A program made the translations under genes and the position numbers. DNA of 64,000 bases from Rhodohalobacter mucosus (lineage in GTDB: Bacteria; Bacteroidota; Rhodothermia; Balneolales; Balneolaceae): the NCBI RefSeq assembly GCF_003150675.1, contig NZ_QGGB01000007.1, forward strand, positions 124,001 to 188,000, written 5' to 3'. Shown here one piece after another: positions 17,617-27,450 of the stretch (its first letter is position 1; each line of letters begins with the position of its first letter). The notes beneath the pieces were generated by a model. The model was not told the DNA's origin. It saw only the letters and a list, made by a program, of their open reading frames with translations, and did not search any database.

Positions 17617-17648
17617 CGAAAGTAGTATGGAGCCATACGAAATGCAAA
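17617..17648 (-). promoter_or_regulatory. Bacteroidota-type promoter for clpC
   Basis: On the minus strand, TTTG (-33) is followed after exactly 20 bp by TACTTTCG, one base off the Bacteroidota -7 consensus TAnnTTTG. It lies ~90 bp before the clpC start. Confidence 0.5.
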
Positions 17649-17695
17649 CGAATTGGTAGAATATAAGGTGAATTCTGACGGCGGTGAAGTGAGTG

Positions 17696-19219
17696 TCAGA
17701 AGAGCGAACTGCCCGTCATCTCTTCGGGCTTTTCAATATTCATCATGTGGAGAAGAGTAGGGGCAACATCGGCAAGAATTCCCTGGGTAAGATCAACGCT
17801 TTTATCTTCACCTACAAGGATTACGGGAACGGGTGCAGTTGTGTGTGCCGTGTGCGGGCTGCCGTCTTTTTGAACAAGACAATCGGCGTTGCCGTGATCG
17901 GCAATGATCAGTACCTGGTAGCCGTGTTCGGTGGCTGTATTCACGACTCGTTTCAGCTGATGATCAACCGTTTCGACAGCTTTTATGGCCGCCTCCATAA
18001 CGCCGGTATGGCCAACCATATCCGGATTGGCAAAATTGAGTACCGCCAGGCTGTAGGTTTCTTTTTCAAGCTCCTCACAAAGACGGTTTGTAACCTCTTC
18101 AGCGCTCATTTCAGGTTTCAGGTCATAAGTAGCCACTTTTGGGCTCGGCACCATAATTCTGTCTTCCCCCGGATTGGGGATCTCCTCGCCGCCGTTGAAG
18201 AAATAGGTTACATGCGGGTATTTTTCTGTTTCCGCTATGCGAAGCTGCTTTAACCGGTGGGCACTCACTACTTCTCCCAGGGTATTTTTCAGACGAACGG
18301 GAGGGAATGCCACTTCGGCAAAGCTGTTGAACGTATCATCGTATGATGTAAACGTAACATAGTGCAGATCGAGTGGCCTGGTTTCAAAAGGAACATCTTC
18401 GTTCTGAAACAGAGCTTTTGTGATTTGCCGTGCTCGATCTCCGCGGATGTTATAAAAAATTACAACGTCGCCCTTTCTGATTCGGCTGTTCTCAGTTGTT
18501 TTAATGCGATGCGGGAGTATGAATTCATCCGTTATATCGTCATTGTAACTCTCACTGAAAACCTTTTCGGCCGAGTTGTACACCGCTCCTTTGCCGTCAA
18601 GAAGAAGTTCGTATGCTTTCCGGGTTCGTTCCCAGCGATTGTCGCGGTCCATAGCATAGTACCGCCCTACGATTGATGCGAGTGTTCCTGTACCGATTTC
18701 TTCTGCTTTCTCTTCAAATTGGCGGGCATATTCAGCGCCACCGTGAGGCGAAGTGTCGCGCCCGTCTGTGAAAGCGTGTACAAAAGTATGCTCGATGCCA
18801 AAATGGTGCGCCATTTCAAGCAGGGCGAAGAGGTGATTGTTATGACTGTGAACCCCTCCGTCAGAAAATAGCCCCATGATGTGAACGCGATTTCGGGAGG
18901 AGGCTTTTTCAAAAGCTTTAGTCAGAACGGAATTTTCAAAGAAATCCCCGTCACGAATTGATTTATTAATTCTGGAGAGCTCTTGCCATACAATTCTTCC
19001 GGCACCTATATTGAGGTGACCAACCTCTGAATTGCCAAACTGACCCTCAGGAAGCCCTACGCTTTCTCCGCTTGCAGAAAGCTTCGAGTTGGGGTAGTTA
19101 TTTATGAGGGAGTCGTAAAATGGTTTATCGGCCTTGTCAACAGCGCTAACGTCGGGATTGTCTGCAATCCCGAATCCGTCCAGAATTACCAGAAGAGCTT
19201 TCTTTGTTGTATTGGCCAA
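17696..19219 (-). CDS. gpmI: 2,3-bisphosphoglycerate-independent phosphoglycerate mutase
   Basis: It interconverts 3- and 2-phosphoglycerate in glycolysis using two metal ions and a phosphoserine. The 507-residue length is standard. The metal/catalytic motifs are all present: LVILDGFGIAD at the start, the nucleophile Ser64 in GQFGNSEVGHLN, TDGRDTSP, and the C-terminal LIIADHGNAD and TAHTTAPVP. The start is a TTG at 19219 that directly precedes ANTTKKALL. The gene begins only 11 bp after the rpsT stop, so rpsT and gpmI form an operon. Confidence 0.96.
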   Translation of the reverse strand: MANTTKKALLVILDGFGIADNPDVSAVDKADKPFYDSLINNYPNSKLSASGESVGLPEGQFGNSEVGHLNIGAGRIVWQELSRINKSIRDGDFFENSVLTKAFEKASSRNRVHIMGLFSDGGVHSHNNHLFALLEMAHHFGIEHTFVHAFTDGRDTSPHGGAEYARQFEEKAEEIGTGTLASIVGRYYAMDRDNRWERTRKAYELLLDGKGAVYNSAEKVFSESYNDDITDEFILPHRIKTTENSRIRKGDVVIFYNIRGDRARQITKALFQNEDVPFETRPLDLHYVTFTSYDDTFNSFAEVAFPPVRLKNTLGEVVSAHRLKQLRIAETEKYPHVTYFFNGGEEIPNPGEDRIMVPSPKVATYDLKPEMSAEEVTNRLCEELEKETYSLAVLNFANPDMVGHTGVMEAAIKAVETVDHQLKRVVNTATEHGYQVLIIADHGNADCLVQKDGSPHTAHTTAPVPVILVGEDKSVDLTQGILADVAPTLLHMMNIEKPEEMTGSSLF

Positions 19220-19230
19220 AGGAGAGGGGA

Positions 19231-19482
19231 TTACAGATTATTAACGTGCCGGGTAAGTTTCGCTTTTTTGCGGGCCGCGTTGTTGCTGTGGATAATCCCT
19301 TTATTAGTAAGTTTGTCAATATAACTGGTTGCAGCTTTAAGATGCTTCTCAGCTGACTCTTTATCAGTTGCGTTGAGAACATTCTTTATCAGTGTTCTCA
19401 TTCTTGAGCGACGGGTGTTGTTGTGCTTTTTACGCTTTTCGTCTTGTCGAAGGCGCTTGATTGCTGATTTATGCTGTGGCAT
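19231..19482 (-). CDS. rpsT: 30S ribosomal protein S20
   Basis: Binds 16S rRNA in the small ribosomal subunit. The protein has 83 residues, is very basic and begins MPQHKSAIKRLRQDEKRK-HNN, the family signature. It ends TRHVNNL, a typical helical tail. The transcript continues into gpmI. The upstream region holds a promoter shaped TTG-N20-TAATTTTG. Confidence 0.96.
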   Translation of the reverse strand: MPQHKSAIKRLRQDEKRKKHNNTRRSRMRTLIKNVLNATDKESAEKHLKAATSYIDKLTNKGIIHSNNAARKKAKLTRHVNNL

Positions 19483-19529
19483 AATGCATTGGTGATTACA
19501 GTTGAATACTCGTTATCTTAAACAGATTC

Positions 19530-19560
19530 CAAAATTACGGGTTCTGAATCCAACTTACAA
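19530..19560 (-). promoter_or_regulatory. Bacteroidota-type promoter for rpsT-gpmI
   Basis: Minus strand: CTTG, 20-bp spacer, then TAATTTTG, which fits TAnnTTTG fully. It lies about 50 bp in front of the rpsT start and is the clearest promoter in the window. Confidence 0.55.
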
Positions 19561-19610
19561 GAATGGATTGAATGTTAGACTATAAAAATTTATTTTAACT
19601 GTTCTCTGAA

Positions 19611-20276
19611 ATGATCATTGTCATCGATGGGCCGGCCGGGTCCGGAAAAAGTTCTACCGCCAAAGCGATAGCCAACAGCCTTCATATTCAGTTCCTGGAT
19701 TCAGGGGCTTTGTACAGGGCGTTAACATATCTGTGGTTGAGGCGTGGAAAACCGGATAAAGCCGAATTCTTTGAAAATCTGTCTGAAATTGAATTGCAAA
19801 CCGATTACAGCAATCAGGTTTTTCATGTTCAAGCCAACGGTGAAAATATCACCGATAAGATCCGGTTACAGGAAGTTGCAAATCATGTGAGTGAAATTGC
19901 CTCTGATCCAAGATCGCGTTCGTTTGTAAATGGTTACATGAAAAAATTGGTTGCACAGGGTGTTTTTGTAGCTGACGGGCGCGACCTGGGTACGGCCGTC
20001 TTTCCGGATGCCGAACTGAAATTTTACATGGATGCGTCACTCGATGAACGCGCAGCGCGCCGGTTCAAAGAGATCGAAGGCACAGAAAACGACGTTACCC
20101 TGGAACAGGTGAAACAGAATCTTGCAGAACGTGATCACAAAGACTCAAACAGGAAAAGTGATCCGCTTCGCAAGGCTGAAGACGCTATTGTAGTAGATAC
20201 CTCAGGCAAGTCATTTGAAGAACAGCTCTCGGAGATGCTGGAGATCATTGACGAAGAACTTAAACTGAAACCTTAA
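19611..20276 (+). CDS. cmk: Cytidylate kinase
   Basis: Phosphorylates CMP and dCMP using ATP. The 221-residue protein starts MIIVIDGPAGSGKSSTAK, whose P-loop (7-15) is diagnostic, followed by FLDSGALYRALTY and VADGRDLGTAVFPDA; the lid with ERDHKDSNRKSDPL is present. It is adjacent to rpsA (55-bp gap), the classic cmk-rpsA order of bacteria. Confidence 0.97.
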   Translation: MIIVIDGPAGSGKSSTAKAIANSLHIQFLDSGALYRALTYLWLRRGKPDKAEFFENLSEIELQTDYSNQVFHVQANGENITDKIRLQEVANHVSEIASDPRSRSFVNGYMKKLVAQGVFVADGRDLGTAVFPDAELKFYMDASLDERAARRFKEIEGTENDVTLEQVKQNLAERDHKDSNRKSDPLRKAEDAIVVDTSGKSFEEQLSEMLEIIDEELKLKP

Positions 20277-20331
20277 TTAAAAATCCCGTTTCGAACGTCG
20301 GGACGTGGCTCTGTTTTAACAAATAACCTAA

Positions 20332-22290
20332 ATGACTGAAGAACTAAACAATAAAGAAGAACTGAACGAAGAAGCTGAAGCTGCAGCTGAAACCAAAGAG
20401 ACAGAAGCAGCAGAAACAGCCGTGATTGCAGAAGAAGCCGGCAGTGAAAAACAAGAGAATGAAGATGAAGAAGTTGCCGTAGCCGCAGAAGAGGAAAATA
20501 CCATCCACACATTTGACGGTGAGGTTGAGGGTAAAACCTACACCTTTGATGAACTGCAGGCAGCATCAGAAGACTATACCGATGAGGAATTTCATGAGCT
20601 CGCGGGCATGTATGAGAACACGCTCAGTGAAATTGAAGAAAAAGAGATTGTTACCGGAATTGTAGTTTCCGTAGATGAAAAATATGTCATTGTTGACATC
20701 GGTTTTAAATCAGAAGGAATTGTTCCCGCCAACGAATTTTCAAACAAGGTACTTGAAAATCTCCAGCCCGGTGATGAAGTGGAAGTGTTTCTCGACAGGG
20801 TTGAAGACCGTGAAGGCCAGCTTATTCTCTCCAGAAAGAAAGCTGACATACTTCAGGCCTGGGAGACAATTGAAAAAGCTCACGAGACCGGAGAAGTAAT
20901 CGAAGGTTATATTCAACGCCGCATTAAAGGCGGTATGGTTGTGGATATTTTCGGCATCGATGCCTTCCTGCCCGGCTCACAAATTGACGTACGTCCTGTT
21001 CGCGACTTTGACGCCTATGTGGGCAAAACCATGGAGTTCCAGATTGTGAAGCTCAACATGCAGGCTGAAAACGTTGTGGTATCGCACCGTGCGCTTATTG
21101 AAAGCGATCTGGAAGATCAGCGTCAGGAAATTCTTGAAACCATCGAAGCCGGTCAGGTTCTCGAGGGTATAGTTAAAAACATTACCGACTTCGGTGTGTT
21201 CATCGATCTTGGTGGTGTTGACGGACTGCTTCACATCACGGATCTCTCCTGGGGTCGCGTAGATCATCCGGAAGAGATTGTGCGGCTTGACCAGCGAATG
21301 AACGTAGCGGTTATTGACTTTGATGAGGATTCAAAGCGTGTATCCCTTGGACTGAAGCAGCTTCAGCCGCATCCGTGGGACGATATTGATATCAAATATC
21401 CCGAAAACATGCGAGTTCAGGGCCGCGTGGTATCCATAGCAGATTACGGAGCATTCATTGAGCTTGAAAAAGGTGTTGAAGGCCTGATTCACATTAGTGA
21501 AATGAGCTGGACCCAGCATATCAAACATCCCTCTCAGCTTGTTCAGAAAGATGACATTATTGAGTGTGTTGTTCTGAACATCAATGAGGAGGAGAAAAAG
21601 ATTTCCCTGGGCGTGAAGCAGCTTGAGAAAGATCCATGGGAAGATCTTGCAGAGCGCTACCCAATCGGATCCAAGCATAAGGGTGTAGTTCGTAACCTCA
21701 CCAACTTTGGTGTATTTATTGAGCTTGAGCCCGGAATTGACGGTCTGGTACACGTATCTGATCTCAGCTGGACAGAAAACGTAGATCACCCCAATGAAGT
21801 GGTTGACAAAGGTCAGGAGCTGGAAGTCGTAATTCTGGCTATCGATTTTGAAAATCGACGCATTACACTTGGCCATAAGCAGGTTCAGGACAACCCCTGG
21901 GAACAGTATGCAGAGGAGTACGGCCTGGGTGCGAAGGTAGAAGGAAAGGTTACCAAAATTACCGACAAGGGTATGTTCATTGAACTGCCTTTGGGAGTGG
22001 ATGCCTTTCTTGCTGCTGACAAGCTTGCTGAACCGGTCGACAGTCTTAAAGACGCATTCAGTGAAGGTGATACCGTCGCAGGGTTTGTTGCAGAATTTGA
22101 TGAGCCCAGCAAAACGATTGAAATATCACAAGTTGAAGGCGAGCTGAAGAAAGCCAAATCCAAGACAAGGAAGAAGGTGAAAAGCGAAAACGTTGAAACC
22201 GGAACACCGACACTTGGTGAAGTTTCAGGTCTTGCCGAAAAGCTTGCTGAAAAGGAAAAGAAAGACAAAGAAGCTGATGAAGAGGAGTAA
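20332..22290 (+). CDS. rpsA: 30S ribosomal protein S1
   Basis: Binds mRNA and helps translation initiation. The 652-residue protein has six S1 repeats starting near residues 100, 185, 275, 360, 450 and 535; the third to fifth are the most canonical (for example GVFIDLGGVDGLLHITDLSW). It begins with about 60 residues rich in Glu and Ala (EELNNKEELNEEAEAAAETKE), longer than in E. coli, and ends in a Lys/Glu-rich tail. A strong terminator follows. Confidence 0.97.
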   Translation: MTEELNNKEELNEEAEAAAETKETEAAETAVIAEEAGSEKQENEDEEVAVAAEEENTIHTFDGEVEGKTYTFDELQAASEDYTDEEFHELAGMYENTLSEIEEKEIVTGIVVSVDEKYVIVDIGFKSEGIVPANEFSNKVLENLQPGDEVEVFLDRVEDREGQLILSRKKADILQAWETIEKAHETGEVIEGYIQRRIKGGMVVDIFGIDAFLPGSQIDVRPVRDFDAYVGKTMEFQIVKLNMQAENVVVSHRALIESDLEDQRQEILETIEAGQVLEGIVKNITDFGVFIDLGGVDGLLHITDLSWGRVDHPEEIVRLDQRMNVAVIDFDEDSKRVSLGLKQLQPHPWDDIDIKYPENMRVQGRVVSIADYGAFIELEKGVEGLIHISEMSWTQHIKHPSQLVQKDDIIECVVLNINEEEKKISLGVKQLEKDPWEDLAERYPIGSKHKGVVRNLTNFGVFIELEPGIDGLVHVSDLSWTENVDHPNEVVDKGQELEVVILAIDFENRRITLGHKQVQDNPWEQYAEEYGLGAKVEGKVTKITDKGMFIELPLGVDAFLAADKLAEPVDSLKDAFSEGDTVAGFVAEFDEPSKTIEISQVEGELKKAKSKTRKKVKSENVETGTPTLGEVSGLAEKLAEKEKKDKEADEEE

Positions 22291-22329
22291 GAGACTCTGA
22301 CATCGGTAATTTGTAAAGCTTGCACAAAA

Positions 22330-22357
22330 AAGGCTCCATTCAGGAGCCTTTTTTTTT
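22330..22357 (+). terminator. Intrinsic terminator after rpsA
   Basis: AGGCTCC-ATTC-AGGAGCCT forms a perfect stem with a four-base loop and is followed by eight T residues, 40 bp after the rpsA stop. Confidence 0.92.
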
Positions 22358-22379
22358 ATCCACTAAGTTTATCAGTGAT

Positions 22380-22631
22380 TCACTTGTCGATATAGAAATA
22401 GATCAAATTCTTTGAGCTGTCAGAATTACTGCGGATCTTCGTATTGTTCTCTTTGTTGTACGTGTAGGCAATATTTCTGATAGAGTTCAACTCTTTCTTG
22501 TCACTGTACTTAATTTGCAGTGCATCCCCGCCCGGCTTTAAATCACCCAGTTTCTCTTTTAATTTGGAATATTTGGAACTGCTTTTTCTGGAAACACGTA
22601 CTTTTGAGCGGGGAACAAGTTTTACTTTCAT
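22380..22631 (-). CDS. Small basic hypothetical protein
   Basis: An 83-residue protein that I do not recognise. It is highly basic in its first half (KVKLVPRSKVRVSRKSSSKYSKLKEKL) and hydrophilic throughout, ending in a strand-like NLIYFYIDK. The second half (LQIKYSDKKELNSIRNIAYTYNKENNTKIRSN) resembles a small alpha/beta domain. It has no signal or membrane segment. It stands alone between two plus- and minus-strand housekeeping genes, with an AT-rich 246-bp upstream region. A nucleic-acid-binding role is possible from charge only (inference). Confidence 0.7.
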   Translation of the reverse strand: MKVKLVPRSKVRVSRKSSSKYSKLKEKLGDLKPGGDALQIKYSDKKELNSIRNIAYTYNKENNTKIRSNSDSSKNLIYFYIDK

Positions 22632-22877
22632 GATATGGAGGTCAGTTATTTGATATAATTAAAAATATATCCTGACATAAAAATATAAAAATCTCTCAAA
22701 ATCAACCCGAACAACCCCGAATAATAAAAGTATTTGATTACGGTCTTTACTTAATCCGGTTTTATATTTTTGATATAAATGCCGACAGACCTGAACTATA
22801 GAGAGATACTATTGTTTGGATGTAAACTAGCTTGAAGTATTTAATGACGGTTCGAAATCGGTTGAAAAATAAACCGT

Positions 22878-23876
22878 TTATGGAACCTGTACAGATGAAA
22901 GGATCTTTTGTACAATATCTTCAGGTGAAATATCTTCTGCCTCAGCCTCAAAAGTGGGTATAATTCTGTGACGCAAAACATCCTGTGCAATCACTCTTAC
23001 ATCCTCCGGAGTAACATAGGCACGGTGTTCCATGAAGGCATGTGCCCGTGCTGCAAGATTCATATTGATGGAGGCTCTTGGTGAAGCACCGAAACTGATT
23101 AACTCCTTCAGATCGGCCATATCGAAGCGGTCAGGATATCGGGTCGCGAAAATTAAATCAACGATATAGCGCTCCACTTTCTCGTCTGTATAAATTTCAT
23201 TAATTACGTCACGGGCTTTTAGAATGGTTTCGGCATCGGTAACCGGTTTCAGTTCCGGTTTTTGCCCTGTTTTAGCCATACGACGCATAATCTCAAGTTC
23301 TTCACTCTCGGTTGGATATCCAACTTTGAGTTTCAGCATAAAGCGATCAACCTGAGCTTCAGGCAGATTATAGGTCCCTTCCTGTTCAACCGGATTTTGC
23401 GTGGCAAGAACGAGAAAAGGTGCTTCAAGGGGAAACGTGGTTTCGCTTATGGTAACCTGCTTCTCCTGCATTGCTTCAAGGAGTGCACTCTGCACTTTGG
23501 CCGGAGATCGGTTGATTTCGTCAGCCAGTACAATATTTGCAAAGATAGGACCCTTTTTGACGGTGAACTGCGACTCCTTCTGATTATAGATCAGGGTTCC
23601 GATCAGATCGGCCGGCAAAAGATCGGGTGTAAACTGGATCCGTTGAAATTTGGTGTTGATCACTTTTGCCAGGGATGAGACGGTAAGTGTTTTCGCAAGT
23701 CCCGGAACGCCCTCAAGCAATACGTGCCCGTCGGCAAGCAGACCGATCAGCAGGCGGTCAATCATATACCTCTGACCTACAATTACCTTATCAAGTTCAC
23801 TGTATATGTCATCGATAAATGCACTGTGGAGCTCAATTTTCTCGCCCAGTGCGCGCATATCCACATCGTTGCTCAT
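22878..23876 (-). CDS. MoxR-family AAA+ ATPase
   Basis: MoxR ATPases act as chaperones for assembling or activating other proteins, usually with a partner von Willebrand factor A (vWA) protein. The 332-residue sequence has Walker A GVPGLAKT (56-63), IQFTPDLLPADLIGT, Walker B IVLADEINRSPAKVQSALLEAMQE, sensor 1 LATQNPVEQEGTYNLPEAQ-DRF and the arginine-rich sensor 2 region ISFGASPRASI. DUF58 or vWA (Bat) genes, often next to moxR, are not adjacent here. It starts at an ATG. Its client is unknown. Confidence 0.93.
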   Translation of the reverse strand: MSNDVDMRALGEKIELHSAFIDDIYSELDKVIVGQRYMIDRLLIGLLADGHVLLEGVPGLAKTLTVSSLAKVINTKFQRIQFTPDLLPADLIGTLIYNQKESQFTVKKGPIFANIVLADEINRSPAKVQSALLEAMQEKQVTISETTFPLEAPFLVLATQNPVEQEGTYNLPEAQVDRFMLKLKVGYPTESEELEIMRRMAKTGQKPELKPVTDAETILKARDVINEIYTDEKVERYIVDLIFATRYPDRFDMADLKELISFGASPRASINMNLAARAHAFMEHRAYVTPEDVRVIAQDVLRHRIIPTFEAEAEDISPEDIVQKILSSVQVP

Positions 23877-24023
23877 TAGGAATCTTTACTATGGGTTAAC
23901 TTTAATTTTTGATACATTCATCGGCTGTAAATGGCAACTAAAGAACGAATAATTTCAATCAGCTGCAAAGAGATTGCACGTAAACGGGTTTCGTTAGGGT
24001 GTTCTGCATAAACAGTATTCACT

Positions 24024-24839
24024 ATGGATTTATTACAGGCAATTTTATTGGGGATACTTCAGGGAATTACCGAGTTTCTTCCCGTCAGCAGTTCAGGGCA
24101 CCTGGCCCTGGCGCGGGCACTTGTCGGCAGAGAGCTGGTTCCGGGGATAACATTTGAAATTGTTGTCCACTTCGGTTCTTTCTGCAGTATTGCATTCTAT
24201 TTTCGGGAACGGTTATTCGCTATTCTGAAAGATTTATTTACAAGCTTGACACCGTCAGGAATAAAAGCAGGAAGACTTCGCACTGACGGAAATACACGGT
24301 ACAGTTTCATCATTCTGCTAAGTATGATACCTGCCATGCTGGTAGGTTTTACACTAAAGGATCAAGTGGAAGAGATCTTTATGAATCCTGTAATGGTATC
24401 GGGTATGCTGCTTGTAACCGGTACACTTCTCTTTTCGACAAAATTTGTTAAGCACCCTAAAAATGAAGTGGATGTAAAAAGAGGTCTGATAATGGGCGTG
24501 GCACAGGCATTTGCCATCCTGCCCGGCATTTCGCGATCCGGTTCAACCATCTCTGTGGGGCTTTTCAGCGGAGTAAAAAGGGAGAGCGTGGCTGATTTTT
24601 CCTTTTTAATGGTTCTTCCCGTACTGGCTGGTGCCATGCTGCTTGAGCTACTGGAAATAGCACAAAACGGGATTGAATATGGAGCGGTACTTGCTTTAAT
24701 CGGTGGATTTGTTGCATCCTTTACGTCCGGTTACCTGTCTCTGAAATATCTGATTATCCTGCTCAGAAAAGACAAATTCTATTTATTCTCATTCTATTGC
24801 TGGGCGGTTGGTATTGCAGGATTGATTTATTTCATTTAA
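24024..24839 (+). CDS. uppP: Undecaprenyl-diphosphatase (UppP/BacA)
   Basis: A membrane enzyme that removes a phosphate from undecaprenyl diphosphate, recycling the lipid carrier of cell-wall synthesis. It has 271 residues and about seven membrane helices. Both signature motifs are there: GITEFLPVSSSGHLALA (E17-H26 region) and PGISRSGSTIS. The ATG start gives the normal N-terminus MDLLQAILLGILQG. The nuoJK pair follows after 78 bp on the same strand, but a functional link is not evident. Confidence 0.96.
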   Translation: MDLLQAILLGILQGITEFLPVSSSGHLALARALVGRELVPGITFEIVVHFGSFCSIAFYFRERLFAILKDLFTSLTPSGIKAGRLRTDGNTRYSFIILLSMIPAMLVGFTLKDQVEEIFMNPVMVSGMLLVTGTLLFSTKFVKHPKNEVDVKRGLIMGVAQAFAILPGISRSGSTISVGLFSGVKRESVADFSFLMVLPVLAGAMLLELLEIAQNGIEYGAVLALIGGFVASFTSGYLSLKYLIILLRKDKFYLFSFYCWAVGIAGLIYFI

Positions 24840-24917
24840 TCACTAAAAGTGCAAGGGTTCCCTTGATGCCATTTTTAAATTTGGCTACCTTAGATGCCGT
24901 CTAATCAAACCTGAAAA

Positions 24918-25439
24918 ATGGAAATATACATTTTTGTCGTTCTGTCTGTTCTCGCCATTGCATCGGCACTGGGCATGGTAATGTCGAACAGCACAGTAAA
25001 CAGTGCACTATTGCTCGTGGTAAATCTGGTAACTCTTTCGGGTGTATACCTTCTGCTCCAGGCTCAGTTCCTGGCACTTATCCAGATTCTGGTCTATGCG
25101 GGAGCAATTATGGTGCTTTTTCTCTTCGTAATTATGCTCTTGAACGTTGACAAAGAGGAGAGCCTTTTTGACAAGTTCAGAGTGAAATACCTTTTGGCCT
25201 TTTTGTTGGGTGTGATTGTATTTGCACAGATTTTATACAGTATTGGCGGTGTAACGGATATGCTGCCGGAGATCTCCTCCGAAATGATACAGGTGGGTAC
25301 CGTCGAATCCCTGGGGGATGTGCTTTACACAGACTATCTTTTTGCATTTGAAATGACCGCTATACTGCTAACCGCTGCCGTTGTAGGAGCTCTTATGGTT
25401 GCCCAATTTAAGACGAAGCAAACCGGAGAAACAGAATGA
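24918..25439 (+). CDS. nuoJ: NADH-quinone oxidoreductase subunit J
   Basis: A hydrophobic subunit of the membrane arm of complex I. It has 173 residues with five predicted membrane helices; the first two helices ([21 protein letters not shown] and [20 protein letters not shown]) and [26 protein letters not shown] carry the conserved NuoJ pattern. The stop codon overlaps the start of nuoK (ATGA). No other nuo genes are near, so complex I genes are dispersed in this genome. Confidence 0.94.
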   Translation: MEIYIFVVLSVLAIASALGMVMSNSTVNSALLLVVNLVTLSGVYLLLQAQFLALIQILVYAGAIMVLFLFVIMLLNVDKEESLFDKFRVKYLLAFLLGVIVFAQILYSIGGVTDMLPEISSEMIQVGTVESLGDVLYTDYLFAFEMTAILLTAAVVGALMVAQFKTKQTGETE

Positions 25440-25738
25440 TAGGAATTGATTGGTATCTTGCCCTAAGCGCTGTCCTCTTTGTGATTGGCATGATCGGTGT
25501 ACTTATTCGGCGGAATGCGATTGTCATTTTTATGTGCATTGAATTGATGCTGAATTCCGTGAACCTCGCTTTGATCTCTTTTAGTGCCTATCATGGTGAT
25601 GTGGCAGGTCAGATTCTCGTATTTTTCTCGCTTTCTGTAGCTGCTGCAGAAGCTGTTGTGGGACTGGCTATTATCATTGCAATCTTCCGGAACAATCTCT
25701 CCGTAGACATTACAAGGGTGAACCTGCTGCGTTGGTAA
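25436..25738 (+). CDS. nuoK: NADH-quinone oxidoreductase subunit K
   Basis: A 100-residue, three-helix subunit of complex I that lines a half-channel in the proton pathway. The conserved glutamate is seen in [19 protein letters not shown], and the second acidic position in [19 protein letters not shown]. The gene shares four bases with nuoJ, so translation is coupled. The next gene is an unrelated minus-strand transporter. Confidence 0.96.
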   Translation: MIGIDWYLALSAVLFVIGMIGVLIRRNAIVIFMCIELMLNSVNLALISFSAYHGDVAGQILVFFSLSVAAAEAVVGLAIIIAIFRNNLSVDITRVNLLRW

Positions 25739-25937
25739 ACAGACCATGTTCTGTGTTACCGCAAATCTGAATATTCATTTGCAGTTGCCTATCTCAGAGG
25801 CTTCAGAATATAGTTTGTGCTGTCCGTTTCAACCGTCTGTGTGAATGGAATATGTATCCGTGTGGGTAAGAGAATGGAGCGTGCAGTATTGCAATTTCCC
25901 GGAATCCCATGGGCTCTAATCTAACCGCCGGTATTCA

Positions 25938-27167
25938 CTATTCCATATCGTGTTCAGCGGGGGTATCGTCAATGGTATCAGCATGCGCTTTGCCGGGTCG
26001 AATCAGAAAGATGCAAACCAGCAGAAATAGAACACCGGCCAGGGCTGTGACATAGAATGTACCTTCGAGGCTGATATGCAGATAGACCAGCCCCAAAACA
26101 TAGGGCCCCAATGCCTGTCCGACCCGCATAACCATCCAGTTCACGGAAAGAAAAGCAGCCCGGAAATCGCTGGGGGCATAACCTGTAAGCAGATTCAGAA
26201 TGCTTGGAATATTCATACCCTGTGCTACACCGAAGAGGCTGATCGGCAGAATAAAGTACCAGATATTATCAATTACAGGTACCATAAAGAAGATAATGGA
26301 ATAAAGCAGTGCAGCTGCTGTAATGAGGTTTTTTTCACTGAATCGCAGTGCAAGTTTTCCAAGCTGAGCGGATGTGATTGCCGTAACCAGGGATGAACCC
26401 GATAAAATCACACCTATGGCAAATGAACTCTGACCAAATTTTTCGTCCAGCAGAATTGTAAAAAAGGTAATGTAACCTCCATAAAGTATGATGAATGTAA
26501 GGAACATACCCAGAAACAATCCAAGCACCATTTTTGACATCAGCGCGGATCTGATTTCGCGGAAGTAAAGCTTCATTTCCATTCCGTTTCCCGTGTTTTC
26601 CTGTTTGAGAAAGAAAAGGGCAACGAGTCCAACAGGAAGTGCCAGCAGGCTGAGAAAAAACGGGTAATACCATCCCATTATCGCGAGCGCGCCTCCGATA
26701 GCCGGATATAGTGCCGTTCCTATACTGAGAACGCTCCCGTTATATCCCATTACAACCGCGCGTTTATGCCCTTCGTAAAGATCACCGATAAGGGTGAGAT
26801 TAAGAACTCCCAGGGCTGCACTTCCAATACCCTGAAATACCCGAAAAAGAAGCAACTGGTTAAAACTGTCAGCGTAGGCACAAGCCGTTCCTGCAATTCC
26901 AAACAGGAATAGTGAAGGGACCAGGATAACTTTTCTGCTGTACCGGTCGGCCAGAATTCCAAATATAGGCGTGAAAAAGATTCCGGGCAGGGTAAAAAAT
27001 GTAATGAGCAGCCCGATTTGTGCAGATGAAACGCCTAAAGAACGCGCTATGGATGGGAAAGCTGGAGCAATACTTGAAACTCCCATTACTGCAGAGAGCG
27101 TTATACCAAAAATGATATAAACGTTGAACTCCTTAAAGGGTGATACTTGCTGCCTGGTCGTATTCAA
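25938..27167 (-). CDS. Major facilitator superfamily transporter (DHA1-like efflux type)
   Basis: A 409-residue, 12-helix transporter. The MFS motif A loop between helices 2 and 3 reads GILADRYSRKVILV and the motif C-like region in helix 5 (GIGTALYPAIGGALA) points to a drug:proton antiporter. The N-terminal pattern is SIAPAFPSIARSLGVSSAQIG, as in Bcr/CmlA or tetracycline-type pumps. The start is a TTG at 27167. No adjacent regulator is present on the same strand, and the compound exported is unknown. Confidence 0.88.
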   Translation of the reverse strand: MNTTRQQVSPFKEFNVYIIFGITLSAVMGVSSIAPAFPSIARSLGVSSAQIGLLITFFTLPGIFFTPIFGILADRYSRKVILVPSLFLFGIAGTACAYADSFNQLLLFRVFQGIGSAALGVLNLTLIGDLYEGHKRAVVMGYNGSVLSIGTALYPAIGGALAIMGWYYPFFLSLLALPVGLVALFFLKQENTGNGMEMKLYFREIRSALMSKMVLGLFLGMFLTFIILYGGYITFFTILLDEKFGQSSFAIGVILSGSSLVTAITSAQLGKLALRFSEKNLITAAALLYSIIFFMVPVIDNIWYFILPISLFGVAQGMNIPSILNLLTGYAPSDFRAAFLSVNWMVMRVGQALGPYVLGLVYLHISLEGTFYVTALAGVLFLLVCIFLIRPGKAHADTIDDTPAEHDME

Positions 27168-27450
27168 AAAAAATGAGGATTGTAGTTGGGTTAGTTTAAC
27201 CTGTCATAGTTAAACTGCCGTCTATGCAGGGCCGGTGCAATATAAAATAAAAAACAGTCAGGGTTCGACTCTTCATATGTCCGTTCAGTTTTATTGGATT
27301 GGATGGGTTGCGTTGGCAGCCTGATAGAACGTATTTTGTAAATTGTGAGTTACAATTAACCCTGAGCATAAAATTAGGTTAAAAAGTTTCAGGTAATCTT
27401 TGTACAATTGCGGGGATTGAAATACTAATAAATAGAATCACAGACACGAT

